IMG/VR virus record: IMGVR_UViG_3300006802_000286
Coordinates: 1 to 33,607 of that record
Direction: 5' to 3' (one strand)
DNA: 33,607 nt
Source: a virus
Part shown: piece by piece, positions 19,423 through 28,018 of the stretch
Layout of the letters: every line of letters starts with the position of its first letter
How positions within the stretch are numbered: the first letter of the stretch is position 1
Made by a program: the position numbers and the translations under genes
The notes under the pieces: generated by a model
Databases searched by the model: none
What the model saw: the letters and a program-made list of their open reading frames with translations, nothing else
What the model was told of the DNA's origin: nothing

Positions 19423-22131
19423 TCAGACCGCCAGCCTCACGAGGCGGTCGAGCTCGGGACGCAGCACGCGGGCGGCGTCCCGCGCGTCCAGGACGCCGTT
19501 GAACGTCAGGTTGATGACCGGCCCGCCGGATACTCCCGACGCCTGGAGCATCTTTCGCGCCCGGCCGCTGTCGAGCGGGATGACGGCCTCGCGGCCCGCC
19601 TCGCCGATCCTGGCGACCGTGTCGCCGGTGACGATGCCACCCTTGGCGAGCTGGATGTTGTACCTCGGGGCGTTCGCCTTCTTCCATGCGCCGAGCTTCT
19701 CGGAGAGCCACTTCGAGCCGCCGTTCTTCGTCGTCGGCGCGTCGCCCTTGTGCGCGTCCTTCCACTGCTTCGTCAGGGTTGCGCGAACGCGGCCCACCGC
19801 GGCTTCCCAGTCGGACTGGCGTGCGCCCGGCAGCGGGTTGGCCGTCGTGCCGGCGGTCTGTCCGCCGAGCGCGCCTTCGATGATCTGCGTGACCGGCGCC
19901 ATCGCATCGCGGAACGCGGAGATCCAGTCGGTGCCGAACATCGCGCCCATCTCACGACCGGCGTCGCCGCCGAGCAGCGCCTCGATCTGCGTCTTGAAGG
20001 TGTTGGCGTCGATCTCGCCCTGCTGGAAGCGGTTGGCGAGGCTCTTGACGGCCTCCTCGTCGCCCTTGATCGCGGCGTCGATCGCAGCCTGCTGGCGGTC
20101 GATCTCCCGCTGCGCATAGAAGTCGGCGAGCGCGTCACTTGCCGCCTGGCGTTCCGCCTCGGTTGCCTCCTCGTCGTCGTTGAGTCGCTTCACTTCATCC
20201 TTGAGCGCGTTCTCCTGCTTGAGCATCTGGCGATCGGCCAGTGCCTTCTGCTTGGCCCTGAGCGACATGCCCGCCGCGAAGCCCGTCCCGGCGTCGGAGA
20301 ACGTGTCGCCGTTGGCGGTGAAGCCGCTCATCCCGGCGTACTTCTCGCCCTTGTATTGCCCGAACATCGACGAGAGCCCGGAGACGGCCGAGGCGGCCGA
20401 CTGGCGCAGTTGCGTGAACGCCTCCTTGGTGGCCTTGCCGACGACCTTCCTGGCCGTGGCCTTGAGCGCGTCACCCTTCCTCTCCATGCCGACCATGATC
20501 CCCTCGACGATCGGCTCGCCGACACCGCGGGCGAATACGCGCGAGGGTGAGCCGATACCGAGCAGGCCGCCGACGAAGTCCTTGAGGCCGGGGACGTACT
20601 CGCCGAGCAGGCTGAGCAGGCCGCCCCACGATCCGGTCACGCCGGCCTTGATGCCATCGACAATGGCCTTGCCGATCTCCTTGAACCCCTCCTTGACGAG
20701 CCCCCACAGCGCGCCCGGGATCGCCTTGATCTTCCCCCAGATCCACATGCCGATGTCCGCGATGACATTCGCCTTGGCCTTCATGCCCTCCCAGATGGCG
20801 TCGCCGAGCTTCTTGAACCCGTCCTTGACGAGCCCCCACAGCGCGCCCGGGACGGCCTTGATCTTCTCCCACACCCAGCTGGCCAGGTCGGCGATCGAGC
20901 CGACGCCGGCCTTGATGCCGTCCCAGATGGCCTTGCCGACGAGCTTCATCAGGCCCCAGGCCGTCTGCGCGAGGTTCTTGATCGTCGAGGCCAGCCCGGT
21001 CACGAACCCGACGACGATCTGCTTGAGCCCGCCCCAGAGCATCCCCCAGTCGCCCTTGAGGATTCCGGCGAACACCTTGACCACGCCGCCGATCACGTTC
21101 ATGGCGAACTTGACGCCGGCGACCAGCTGCGAGAGCGCCGGTCCGACCACCGCCCAGATCTGCGGCCAGTATTCGCGGAACACGCCGTAGATCGCCACGA
21201 CGGCCTCCCCGATGCCCTGCCCGATCTCGCGGAAGGTCGGCAGCAGGTTGGCGCTGAACCAGTCCCACACCTGCTTGGCGATCTGCTGCATCTTCGGCCA
21301 GTTGTCCTGGAAGAACCTGGTCACGCCGCGGATGGCCGCGGTCAGCGCCGGCAGCAGTGCCGCCGCAAGCGGGACGACGGCGCTGACAAGGCTCTGGGTC
21401 AGATCCTCCCAGGCTCGCTGCGCTCGTGCGACCTGCCCCGGGACGGTTCGGCCATAGGCCGCGGCCGAGCCCTTGGTCTGCTTCTCGAGCTCGCGCAGGA
21501 TGAGCTGCTGCGCTTCGGCCTTGCGCCCGGTCTCGACGAGCGACTTGATGACGCCCTTCTGCTTGGCGCTGAACGTGACGCCGACGCGGGTCAGCGCGGT
21601 GACGCCCTTCTCGGGCTGCTGAAGCGCCTTGCCGACCATGATGGTCGAGCTGTTGAGATCCTTGTGGAACGCGACACTGAGATCCATCGCGGCGCGCGTG
21701 GCCCGGTCGAACATCTTGTCGGGGCCCTTGTTGCTGATCGCCGTGAAGGTGAGCAGGAGGTTCTGGGCGGACTGGATGGCGTCGTCCTGGATGCCGGTCT
21801 GCTCCTGCAACGCCGAGGCCATGCTCTCGATGTGCCCCTGCGTGACGCCGGCCGCGTTGCCGGTCGACTTGAGCGCTGCCGCGGTCTGCGCGGAGACCTT
21901 CTGCTGCTCGCTCATCTCATCAATGCCGGTGCGGAACGCGCTCACCAGTCCTTGCCCGATGGCGAACGTCGCGCCCGCTGCGGCGCCGGTGAGCAGTCCC
22001 ATGCCGACCGCGCCGAGCTTGCTGCGCTTGCCGAAACGCGACGCGGAGTTGTCCGCCTGGCGGAACGCGCGGCTGAGGCCCGAAGCGTCGCCGACAATGG
22101 CAACCTCGACCTTGCGGACAGTGCGCGCCAT
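19423..22131 (-). CDS. tape measure protein, 902 aa
   Basis: ATG at 22131 overlaps the chaperone extension's stop (TAATG). The N-terminus (VEVAIVGDASGLSRAFRQADNSASRFGKRS) and a long hydrophobic segment (GMGLLTGAAAGATFAIGQGLVSAF) are typical. The middle is helical, with several membrane-like stretches and a 44-residue repeat ending GALWGLVK (about residues 380 to 500). The C-terminus is beta (YNIQLAKGGIVTGDTVARIGEAGREAVIPL). No peptidase or transglycosylase motif is visible. It sets tail length, and its two-to-three repeats could change it. Confidence 0.9.
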   Translation of the reverse strand: MARTVRKVEVAIVGDASGLSRAFRQADNSASRFGKRSKLGAVGMGLLTGAAAGATFAIGQGLVSAFRTGIDEMSEQQKVSAQTAAALKSTGNAAGVTQGHIESMASALQEQTGIQDDAIQSAQNLLLTFTAISNKGPDKMFDRATRAAMDLSVAFHKDLNSSTIMVGKALQQPEKGVTALTRVGVTFSAKQKGVIKSLVETGRKAEAQQLILRELEKQTKGSAAAYGRTVPGQVARAQRAWEDLTQSLVSAVVPLAAALLPALTAAIRGVTRFFQDNWPKMQQIAKQVWDWFSANLLPTFREIGQGIGEAVVAIYGVFREYWPQIWAVVGPALSQLVAGVKFAMNVIGGVVKVFAGILKGDWGMLWGGLKQIVVGFVTGLASTIKNLAQTAWGLMKLVGKAIWDGIKAGVGSIADLASWVWEKIKAVPGALWGLVKDGFKKLGDAIWEGMKAKANVIADIGMWIWGKIKAIPGALWGLVKEGFKEIGKAIVDGIKAGVTGSWGGLLSLLGEYVPGLKDFVGGLLGIGSPSRVFARGVGEPIVEGIMVGMERKGDALKATARKVVGKATKEAFTQLRQSAASAVSGLSSMFGQYKGEKYAGMSGFTANGDTFSDAGTGFAAGMSLRAKQKALADRQMLKQENALKDEVKRLNDDEEATEAERQAASDALADFYAQREIDRQQAAIDAAIKGDEEAVKSLANRFQQGEIDANTFKTQIEALLGGDAGREMGAMFGTDWISAFRDAMAPVTQIIEGALGGQTAGTTANPLPGARQSDWEAAVGRVRATLTKQWKDAHKGDAPTTKNGGSKWLSEKLGAWKKANAPRYNIQLAKGGIVTGDTVARIGEAGREAVIPLDSGRARKMLQASGVSGGPVINLTFNGVLDARDAARVLRPELDRLVRLAV
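20690..20852. repeat. 132-bp direct repeat in the tape measure gene
   Basis: A 31-base stretch at 20690-20720 is identical to 20822-20852. The surrounding 132 bases (44 codons) are similar, and a third diverged unit follows upstream in the reading direction. This is a recent in-frame module duplication. Confidence 0.75.
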
Positions 22132-22600
22132 TACCTGTTCTCCCGATTCATCATCTTGAGGTCGTGACCGATCTGCTCGATCTCATGCGCCGTGAACAGC
22201 TCCATCTCCCACGGCCTGATCCCGTACAGGCGCATCAGGCCGGCGTTCCACCAGGTGCGGGGGTCGTCGGGGTCGGGGTCTCCTGGTCGCCGCCTGCGGA
22301 CTCGTCGGCGTCCGTCGGGGCGGCGTTCGTAGGGCCCTCGTCCTCGACCTCCACCCTGATCGCGCCGAAGTCCAGATCCTCCAGCCGGTCGATGTCGACC
22401 TGCTCGCCGGCGCGCTCGGCTGCGATCAGCGCGATGCACACGATGACCTCCGTGTCGACGGCCATCAGGGCGTCCTCGATCTCACCGGCACGCAGTCCGG
22501 TGATGCGCTTGATGGTGCCCATCTCCCGGTAGGTGTAGGAGGTCGGCAACGGGTAGCGTCGCTCGCCCTGCGGCCATGCTATGACGACTTCGCTTGCCAC
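22131..22600 (-). CDS. tail assembly chaperone long form, made by -1 frameshift
   Basis: The downstream frame (ending at 22131) has no ribosome binding site and its 5' part only shadows the short chaperone. Its last 43 codons, however, are clearly protein (RTWWNAGLMRLYGIRPWEMELFTAHEIEQIGHDLKMM). A run of five C in the mRNA (22263-22259), read ACC CCC in the chaperone frame, would let a ribosome slip back one base into this frame. A G/GT pair made this way between tail tube and tape measure is conserved in long-tailed phages. The coordinates cover both frames. Confidence 0.65.
22235..22600 (-). CDS. tail assembly chaperone, short form
   Basis: 121 residues from a GTG at 22600 (AAGGA six bases upstream). 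YPLPTSYTYREMGTIKRITGLRAGEIEDALMAVDTEVIVCIALIAAERAG, then DIDRLEDLDFGAI, is the alpha-helical G-type chaperone that coats the tape measure during tail assembly. The Pro/Thr-rich end (TPTPTTPAPGG) overlaps the slip site for the long form. Confidence 0.75.
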   Translation of the reverse strand: MASEVVIAWPQGERRYPLPTSYTYREMGTIKRITGLRAGEIEDALMAVDTEVIVCIALIAAERAGEQVDIDRLEDLDFGAIRVEVEDEGPTNAAPTDADESAGGDQETPTPTTPAPGGTPA

Positions 22601-22614
22601 GAGCGTCCTTTCGG

Positions 22615-23160
22615 TTAGAGGTCGTTCTTGCTGAGGAAGGTGTCGAGCCAGTGCTCGAGAGCGCGCTCGGTTTCCGGCAGCGCGTTGATCACGCCGGGGT
22701 ACAGGAAGGCGCGAGGTCCGAACTCGCCGAACTCGCCGACCTTTCCGTAGATGGCGCCGTATTGCTTGCGCAGCCTCGCGCCGGTCTTGCTCCGGTTGGT
22801 GATGCGCGTCATCCCGCGGCGGTGCAGCTGCACGTCGCGCCCGCCGTATTCGTAGATCGCCGGGTAGGCGAATCCGCCCCGGGTTGCCTTGGCGCGGATG
22901 AACACGCCCATCTGGGTGACGGCGGGCGTGATCTTCCTGACCAGCTCGCCGGTGTCGACGAGCCCCTTCATCCGGGCCTCCATCTTCGCGGCGTTGGCCG
23001 CTGGCCCGGCGGCGTCCTTGAGGCCCTCGCGGACCTCCTTCTTGGCGGTCTTGCTGACCTTGTTGAGATCCCGCTGCAAGGCGGCCAGACCTTCAACCGA
23101 GAAGGTCCAGCCGCCCGCAGTGGTTGTCAGCGCGTTCCCTGGGGAACGACGACGTGCCAT
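22615..23160 (-). CDS. HK97 gp10-like head-tail/tail completion protein
   Basis: 181 residues from an ATG at 23160, two bases after the tail tube stop. GWTFSVEGLAALQRDLNKVSKTAKKEVREGLKDAAGPAANAAKMEAR, then LVDTGELVRKITPAV, then GGFAYPAIYEYGGRDVQ, matches the HK97 gp10 type of tail completion/minor tail proteins. The usual position is before the tail tube gene, so it is slightly displaced here. Confidence 0.65.
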   Translation of the reverse strand: MARRRSPGNALTTTAGGWTFSVEGLAALQRDLNKVSKTAKKEVREGLKDAAGPAANAAKMEARMKGLVDTGELVRKITPAVTQMGVFIRAKATRGGFAYPAIYEYGGRDVQLHRRGMTRITNRSKTGARLRKQYGAIYGKVGEFGEFGPRAFLYPGVINALPETERALEHWLDTFLSKNDL

Positions 23161-23162
23161 GA

Positions 23163-24161
23163 TTAGGAAGCGGTGTCCGACGTCATGTAGTTGATGACGA
23201 TCGGGTCGGTGCTCCCGTCGTAGAGAACCTTGAACGGGATCTCCTGCGTGAGCACGTCCGGCCCCTTGATCTGCGGGTCGCCGCCGGCGTCGAACCGGGC
23301 CTTGGCGATGTCGATCTCGATGTAGGGGTAGGTCGAGCCCTCGATCGCGGTCGCCGCGGTCCACTTCGCGTTGATCGCGGCCTGCGTGTCGGCCGTGAAA
23401 CGGGTGTACGCGGTCAGGTCGAGGAACTCCATCGTGATCGAGCCGGTGATCTCGGTCATGCCGGCGAGGATCGGCTCGCTCATCGTGGCGCCGCCCAGGA
23501 AGTACCTGTCCGACTTGAGGTTGTTGTTGACCTCGACGGAGATGTCGGTGACCACGGCGACGGTCGACCCGGCGACCTTGACGACGCCCTGCGTCCAGTA
23601 GAACTGCTCATAGGCAGCGGCCGAGCCGGTCGTCGGATAGGTGGCCGTCGCAAGCGACTGCCCCGTCGTCATGTCCTGGCCGACGAATGACACGTCGGCC
23701 TTGAGGATCTCGTCGACCGACGAGCTGAGCGAGATCGTGTCGCAGCGCATGCCGAGAAAGCTGAACGGCTGGACGGTGCCGGAGACGTCCGGCCGGCCGA
23801 CCTGCACGGTGAGCGACGTGCCGTAGATGTCGCCCAGGGTGTGCGCGTGGAGCCGCGCGAGCGTGGCGCCCGACGGCGTCGAGATCGACGAGCTGCCGAG
23901 CGCGTGCTTGAGCACGAGCCCGAAGCCCTTGGTGGCGGGCTCGAGCGTCACGGAACCCTCGACGCGCTTGTGTCCCGGCGCGTAGCGGTCGGTGCGGAGC
24001 ACCCTGTTGTTCGCACGCAGGCCCGGCGACTCCACCCTCTCGATCTGATACTCGAACGACTCCTCGATGAACTCAAGGAAGCGGGTCGGGGTCTGATAGG
24101 TACCGAACGTGCTGCTCTCTGCGAGACCCATCTGGGCCGCGAGCGCTGACCTGATGGCCAT
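23163..24161 (-). CDS. major tail (tube) protein, 332 aa
   Basis: ATG at 24161 with GAGGAG upstream. FLEFIEESFEYQIERVESPGLR, then GSVTLEPATKGFGLVLKHALG, then SFLGMRCDTISLSSSVDEILKADVSFVGQDM, is the tube pattern of high-GC siphoviruses, built on strands with a TLEP loop. The C-terminal VKVAGSTVAVVTDISVEVNNNL and TEITGSITMEFLDLTAYTRF are typical of stacked tube domains. It forms the tail shaft around the tape measure. Confidence 0.85.
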   Translation of the reverse strand: MAIRSALAAQMGLAESSTFGTYQTPTRFLEFIEESFEYQIERVESPGLRANNRVLRTDRYAPGHKRVEGSVTLEPATKGFGLVLKHALGSSSISTPSGATLARLHAHTLGDIYGTSLTVQVGRPDVSGTVQPFSFLGMRCDTISLSSSVDEILKADVSFVGQDMTTGQSLATATYPTTGSAAAYEQFYWTQGVVKVAGSTVAVVTDISVEVNNNLKSDRYFLGGATMSEPILAGMTEITGSITMEFLDLTAYTRFTADTQAAINAKWTAATAIEGSTYPYIEIDIAKARFDAGGDPQIKGPDVLTQEIPFKVLYDGSTDPIVINYMTSDTAS

Positions 24162-24164
24162 GTG

Positions 24165-24371
24165 TTACTCCTCCTCGGCCTTTGGGGCCTTCTTGGTGGT
24201 CTGCTTCGGAGCGGCCGGCTCTTCGTCCGCGCTCCATTCCCCGTTCGCCAGGAGAGACTTGGCGATGTCCTCGGGGAATGTGGTCGGCTCGCCGTGCATC
24301 GCCGACACCACGCGCCCATCGGCGAGCGGGACATCGACGCCGTCGTGCGGGCCGTGGTAGGTGATCTTCAC
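24165..24371 (-). CDS. small acidic protein, 68 aa
   Basis: GTG at 24371 with AGGAGG six bases upstream. KITYHGPHDGVDVPLADGRVVSAMHGEPTTFPEDIAKSLLANGEW is followed by a Lys/Glu/Ala tail. In related phages a protein of this shape sits before the tail tube gene and is a minor head/tail joining component. No enzymatic motif. Identity is by position. Confidence 0.6.
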   Translation of the reverse strand: MKITYHGPHDGVDVPLADGRVVSAMHGEPTTFPEDIAKSLLANGEWSADEEPAAPKQTTKKAPKAEEE

Positions 24372-24381
24372 GGCGTACCTC

Positions 24382-24816
24382 CTAGATGCGCGCCTGGACG
24401 CGCACGCCGATCGTGAGGAGGGCCGAGCGTGTGGTGTCGCTCGCGCCGACCTCGAGGTTGACGGTGTTCACGGCAGCCACGCGGACGGTGTTGTCCATCG
24501 TGGGAGACGTGGTTGTCTCGCGCAGCTCGTCCTCGATCTCGGCGAGCAGCGCATAGGCGCGCTCAACGGCAGGCTGGGTCTGCTGGCCCTCGCGGATCAC
24601 GAACACCATCACTTGAACGGTGTAGACCTCTTCCTTGGCGAGCTGGCCGAGCCCGGCCCACGTCTGCTCGCCTTCGAGGCCGAGCACGTTGATGCTCTCG
24701 CGTCCGGGGTCCGGCAGCGCGGGCCCGTAGTTGACGCGCACGCCCGCCAGATTCGTGCGGGCCGCCAGAGCGGTGACCAGGGCGTCCATGAACGCCGGCG
24801 CGGTGCTGGTCGCCAT
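24382..24816 (-). CDS. tail terminator/completion protein, 144 aa
   Basis: ATG at 24816 overlaps the connector's stop (TGATG). APAFMDALVTALAARTNLAGVRVNYGPALPD, then EEVYTVQVMVFVIREGQQTQPAVERAYALLAEIEDELRET, then VNLEVGASDTTRSALLTIGVRVQARI, matches the alpha/beta tail terminator group (Lambda gpU-like fold). It caps the tail before it joins the head. Confidence 0.65.
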   Translation of the reverse strand: MATSTAPAFMDALVTALAARTNLAGVRVNYGPALPDPGRESINVLGLEGEQTWAGLGQLAKEEVYTVQVMVFVIREGQQTQPAVERAYALLAEIEDELRETTTSPTMDNTVRVAAVNTVNLEVGASDTTRSALLTIGVRVQARI

Positions 24817-25454
24817 CAGTAGATCAGGTGCCGCCGGTAGGTGTTGAGCAGCCTGCGTGCGGCCGGCGGGAGTCCGTAGGACGCCACGCGCTCGGTCGCC
24901 AGCTGCATCGCCTCATCGACGTCCAGCGCGAAGGCGCTGATGTCGCGCCGCATGCTTGACGTCACCGACAGGACCGCGGCCTGCTTCACGGGCTCGGGGA
25001 TCGACGGGAATCCCCACACGCCGGCGACGTCGACGAGGGCGTAGCCGTAGCGCACGGCCGTCGGTGAGGTGAACATGCCGGTGAGCAGGTTCGAGAACTG
25101 GATGCTGGTGAACACGCCCTCGGCCTTGGTCACCGGCTGCCCCTGGTACTGATCGGTCACCGTCAGGGCGAGCGGCGCGGTCGACTCCGGGTGGAGGGTC
25201 ACGGTGGAGATCGTCTGGCAGTCATACGGCTCGAGGTCGAGCCGGTACTGGCCAAGATCCATGCGGAACCGGCGCGTGGTCGGCGTGCCGACCGATCCGG
25301 TGACCGGAGCGAACTCGCGGTTGACCTCGTTGCAGATCGCCTTTGAGTAGATGCTGATCAGCGCGTCGATCAGCGAATCGCGGCTCGTGTCGGTGACGGG
25401 CGTCTCAAGCGCGAGGCGCACGTCCGTCCGCGAGCAGAGGTCACCAGCGGCCAT
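24816..25454 (-). CDS. head-tail connector (gp6-like adaptor) protein
   Basis: 212 residues from an ATG at 25454. The N-terminal DLCSRTDVRLALETPVTDTSRDSLIDALISIYSKAICNEVNREF is the helical part of HK97 gp6/SPP1 gp15-type adaptors. A beta insert (RFRMDLGQYRLDLEPYDCQTISTVTLHPE) and a C-terminal helix bundle (PVKQAAVLSVTSSMRRDI) follow. It docks under the portal and opens the tail attachment surface. Confidence 0.7.
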   Translation of the reverse strand: MAAGDLCSRTDVRLALETPVTDTSRDSLIDALISIYSKAICNEVNREFAPVTGSVGTPTTRRFRMDLGQYRLDLEPYDCQTISTVTLHPESTAPLALTVTDQYQGQPVTKAEGVFTSIQFSNLLTGMFTSPTAVRYGYALVDVAGVWGFPSIPEPVKQAAVLSVTSSMRRDISAFALDVDEAMQLATERVASYGLPPAARRLLNTYRRHLIY

Positions 25455-25457
25455 CGG

Positions 25458-25661
25458 CTATCGCTCCTCGACCTTCTTGGCGCGGGTCGTCTTGGGGGCA
25501 GGGCGCTTGGCGGCGCGTGCGGCCGGGGGAGCGGCCTGCCCGGTGATCTTGGCGATCTCGGCGTCGACGTCCTTGACGCGGTCCTTCATCCCGCGGATCT
25601 CGTACCCACGGCGCTCCTCGATCAGTCCTGCGAGGCGCTCGGCCTTGTCCTTGTCATTCAC
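25458..25661 (-). CDS. small basic coiled protein, 67 aa
   Basis: GTG at 25661, 30 bases past the hairpin after the capsid gene. KDKAERLAGLIEERRGYEIRGMKDRVKDVDAEIAKI is one amphipathic helix. It is followed by a Pro/Ala/Lys-rich basic tail. A similar short gene commonly follows the capsid gene in high-GC phages. A head accessory or scaffold remnant is a guess. Confidence 0.55.
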   Translation of the reverse strand: MNDKDKAERLAGLIEERRGYEIRGMKDRVKDVDAEIAKITGQAAPPAARAAKRPAPKTTRAKKVEER

Positions 25662-25691
25662 GATTCATGTCTCCATGTAGGGGAGAACGAC

Positions 25692-25719
25692 GCGGGGCGG
25701 ACCCGAAGGCCCGCCCCGC
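25692..25719 (-). terminator. 12-bp hairpin with UUCG tetraloop after the capsid gene
   Basis: GCGGGGCGG + three further pairs closes on a C(UUCG)G loop in the minus-strand RNA, one of the most stable tetraloops. It lies 32 bases after the capsid stop. The following bases are not U-rich, so an intrinsic terminator is weak. An attenuator or an RNA-stabilising 3' end for abundant capsid mRNA fits better. Confidence 0.75.
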
Positions 25720-25750
25720 TTGTGCCGTTACTGCTGTGGTGCGCTTAGCC

Positions 25751-27034
25751 TCAGAAGCTGGGCGAAGCCAAGCCCGAGCCCGAGATCTTGGCGATGCCCT
25801 TCGCGTAGCGCTCGGACGCGAACGCCGAGTAGTTGAAGAGCTGGAGACGGACCTCCAGCGTGCCCGAGAGCACCTGGTCCATCACGCGGGTCACCATCGG
25901 GCCCTCCATCAGCGGCATGTCGTCGGCGCGGACGAGGTAGATCTCGTCCTCGTCGGTGCCGGAGCCGTAGGTGGTGCCGATGTTGGCGTCCACCACCACG
26001 GGGTAGCCGGCGATCGACAGCGGCACGCCGCCATCCTGCTCACCGACGCCGCGGTAGAACCCGCCCTGCTGGAACAGCGGGAAGGTCGAGCTCAGGTTGC
26101 TCGCCAGCCATGCGGCGCGACGGGGGTGCATGACCCAGTGCGTCGGCGGCAGGTAGCGGTTGCTGAGGACCTTCTGCACCGCGTCGAAGAGCTTTGGCAT
26201 CAGCTCAGCGGCCGTCGGAGAGCCGTCGGTGTAGGTCACCGTGTTGATCGACGACACGTTGCGGATGCCGACGTGCTCCGAAGAGGCGGCGGCGCCGCGG
26301 ATGCACTCGCGGTCGAGCTCAGTGGCGTGCGCCAGAGCCAGGTCGCGGAAGATGATCTGGTCGAAGGCCGGGTTGCTGCGCTCGAGGAGTTGCAGCGACA
26401 CGTCCTGCTGACCGGCGATCGTGCGGACGTACACCGAGATCTGGTCGGAGGTGACGTCGGTCTCGCTGACCGCGGCGCCCTCGACCTGTGCCGCCTCGGA
26501 CGCACCCGTGAGCATGCGCGGGAGCGTGACGACCATGCCGGCGTCCGGGAGCGGAACGCTCGGCAGCACGCTGGCGAACGGACGGCCCGCACGGGCGACC
26601 TCCACCGCGTACTCGGCGAGGTAGACCGGCGGGATGAAGCCACCGCCCGACGTGGTGATCGTCGTGTCGGTGTTGCGCATCTCCGCGTCGTGACGCATGA
26701 GGCGCTTGGCGGCCTCGGCGTCGGTGCGGTGGTGCACGATGTCGTAGAGGAACGACCGCTGGTCCGGGGAGTCCGGGCGGTAGGTCGGCTCCTCCTTGGT
26801 GACGCGGACGTCCGTGGAGAGGGCGGGAGCGGCCTTGCGGGCCTCAGCCACCTTCTCGTAACGGGTGACGGCGCTCTTGCGCGCCTCCACCTCGGACACC
26901 GCGCCGTCGAACTCGGCCTCGAGGGCAGCCAGGTCAGCGCCCTCCTCGGCGAGCTCGATCGAGTCGGCCGCCGACTGCATGCGCAGCTCGGCGTCCTCGA
27001 GGGCCTTGCGGGCCTCGGTGATCTTGGTCTCCAT
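25751..27034 (-). CDS. HK97-fold major capsid protein
   Basis: 427 residues from an ATG at 27034 (GAGGT upstream). The first 80 residues are a coiled-coil delta/scaffold domain (ETKITEARKALEDAELRMQSAADSIELAEEGADLAALEAEF). It is followed by the HK97 capsid domain: GGFIPPVYLAEYAVEVARAGRPFASVLPSVPLPDAGMVVTLPRM, then ELDRECIRGAA, and DEIYLVRADDMPLMEGP near the end. The protease upstream probably trims the N-terminal part. It forms the icosahedral shell. Confidence 0.92.
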   Translation of the reverse strand: METKITEARKALEDAELRMQSAADSIELAEEGADLAALEAEFDGAVSEVEARKSAVTRYEKVAEARKAAPALSTDVRVTKEEPTYRPDSPDQRSFLYDIVHHRTDAEAAKRLMRHDAEMRNTDTTITTSGGGFIPPVYLAEYAVEVARAGRPFASVLPSVPLPDAGMVVTLPRMLTGASEAAQVEGAAVSETDVTSDQISVYVRTIAGQQDVSLQLLERSNPAFDQIIFRDLALAHATELDRECIRGAAASSEHVGIRNVSSINTVTYTDGSPTAAELMPKLFDAVQKVLSNRYLPPTHWVMHPRRAAWLASNLSSTFPLFQQGGFYRGVGEQDGGVPLSIAGYPVVVDANIGTTYGSGTDEDEIYLVRADDMPLMEGPMVTRVMDQVLSGTLEVRLQLFNYSAFASERYAKGIAKISGSGLASPSF

Positions 27035-27041
27035 GAGTGTG

Positions 27042-27992
27042 TTACCTCGTGAGATCGAACTTGACGATGGTCAGCCGGCTCTTGGTCTTGGCCTTGAGCT
27101 GGCGAAGCGCCTCGCCCTCGGGGGTGAGCGACGAAGTCGTGCCCGCAGGGTCGTCCTGCGCGACGGTGGCCCGTGCCGGCTGGGGCACGCGACCGGAGCG
27201 GAGCGCTCGGTCGAGCAGCTCCACCTTGGTGCCGACGGGGTATGCCGGCCATGTGACGACGCTGACGTCGTACAGACCGTCAACGTCCTGGACGGTGCGG
27301 AACGGCTTGCCGTCCCGCATGTCCCACTCGTCTCCGTCCTCGGCGATCGTGAACGCGAAGCTCATCTGATCAACCAGGCCGGAGCGGATCTTTCCGACGA
27401 CACGCTGGACGTCGAAGTCCTCCATGTCCACCCGCGCCCACATGCGCAGGCCCTTACGGTCCTGCGCGAGCTCGAGCGTGCCGTTGCGCGTGCTCGCCAT
27501 GACCGTGTCGGGGTCGTGGTTCCACAGCAGGCACACGTTGAGGTCGGTCGCCTCAAGCGCCCGGGTGAACGCACCGGGCGCGATCATCTCGCGGAAGCCG
27601 CCGAGGTCGTCCGACGGGGTGTTGAACACCGACGCATACCCGGTGAGGGTCCGGTACTGCGATCCGGCGCCGCTGTCGCGCCACTCGGCCTCGGCGAAGC
27701 GCGTCGTGTGCGTCTCCCGCGAGCGGTACGCGCCCATCTCGTCGTCCTCGGCGTCCATGTCGCCGTAGTGACTCATCGCGCCATCGCCGTCGGCGTTGTG
27801 GTTCTCGCCCTGGTCGATGTCGATGTGCACCGACACGTTGACGCAGTTGCCCTCGTCGCCATCGGGCTCGTCGCCCTCGGGCGCCTCGTCGGGCTCAGGG
27901 GCGTCGATCGGGTCAGTGACGACCGGGTCGACGCGCTCCTCCTCGATGATCTCGCGGCTCTCAACGGCCGCGTCGGCCTTGTCGCGGCCCAT
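27042..27992 (-). CDS. HK97-type prohead protease with acidic N-terminal extension
   Basis: 316 residues from an ATG at 27992 (GAGGAGG eleven bases upstream). A GTG at 28022 overlapping the portal stop would add ten residues. Residues about 112 to 290 are the U35 herpesvirus-assemblin-type protease: YRTLTGYASVFNTPSDDLGGFREMIAPGAF, LLWNHDPDTVM (H159) and LVDQMSFAFTI (S211). The first 85 residues are highly acidic and Pro/Asp-rich (EPDEAPEGDEPDGDEG...), which is not usual. It matures the capsid by cutting scaffold. Confidence 0.88.
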   Translation of the reverse strand: MGRDKADAAVESREIIEEERVDPVVTDPIDAPEPDEAPEGDEPDGDEGNCVNVSVHIDIDQGENHNADGDGAMSHYGDMDAEDDEMGAYRSRETHTTRFAEAEWRDSGAGSQYRTLTGYASVFNTPSDDLGGFREMIAPGAFTRALEATDLNVCLLWNHDPDTVMASTRNGTLELAQDRKGLRMWARVDMEDFDVQRVVGKIRSGLVDQMSFAFTIAEDGDEWDMRDGKPFRTVQDVDGLYDVSVVTWPAYPVGTKVELLDRALRSGRVPQPARATVAQDDPAGTTSSLTPEGEALRQLKAKTKSRLTIVKFDLTR

Positions 27993-28018
27993 AGCAGTGT
28001 TGCCCTCCTCGGCGAAGC

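Noticed and set aside
22131-22439. Independent gene for the chaperone long-form frame
   Set aside because: The 5' half is an Arg-rich shadow of the short chaperone and no ribosome binding site precedes it; frameshifting explains the coding 3' end better.
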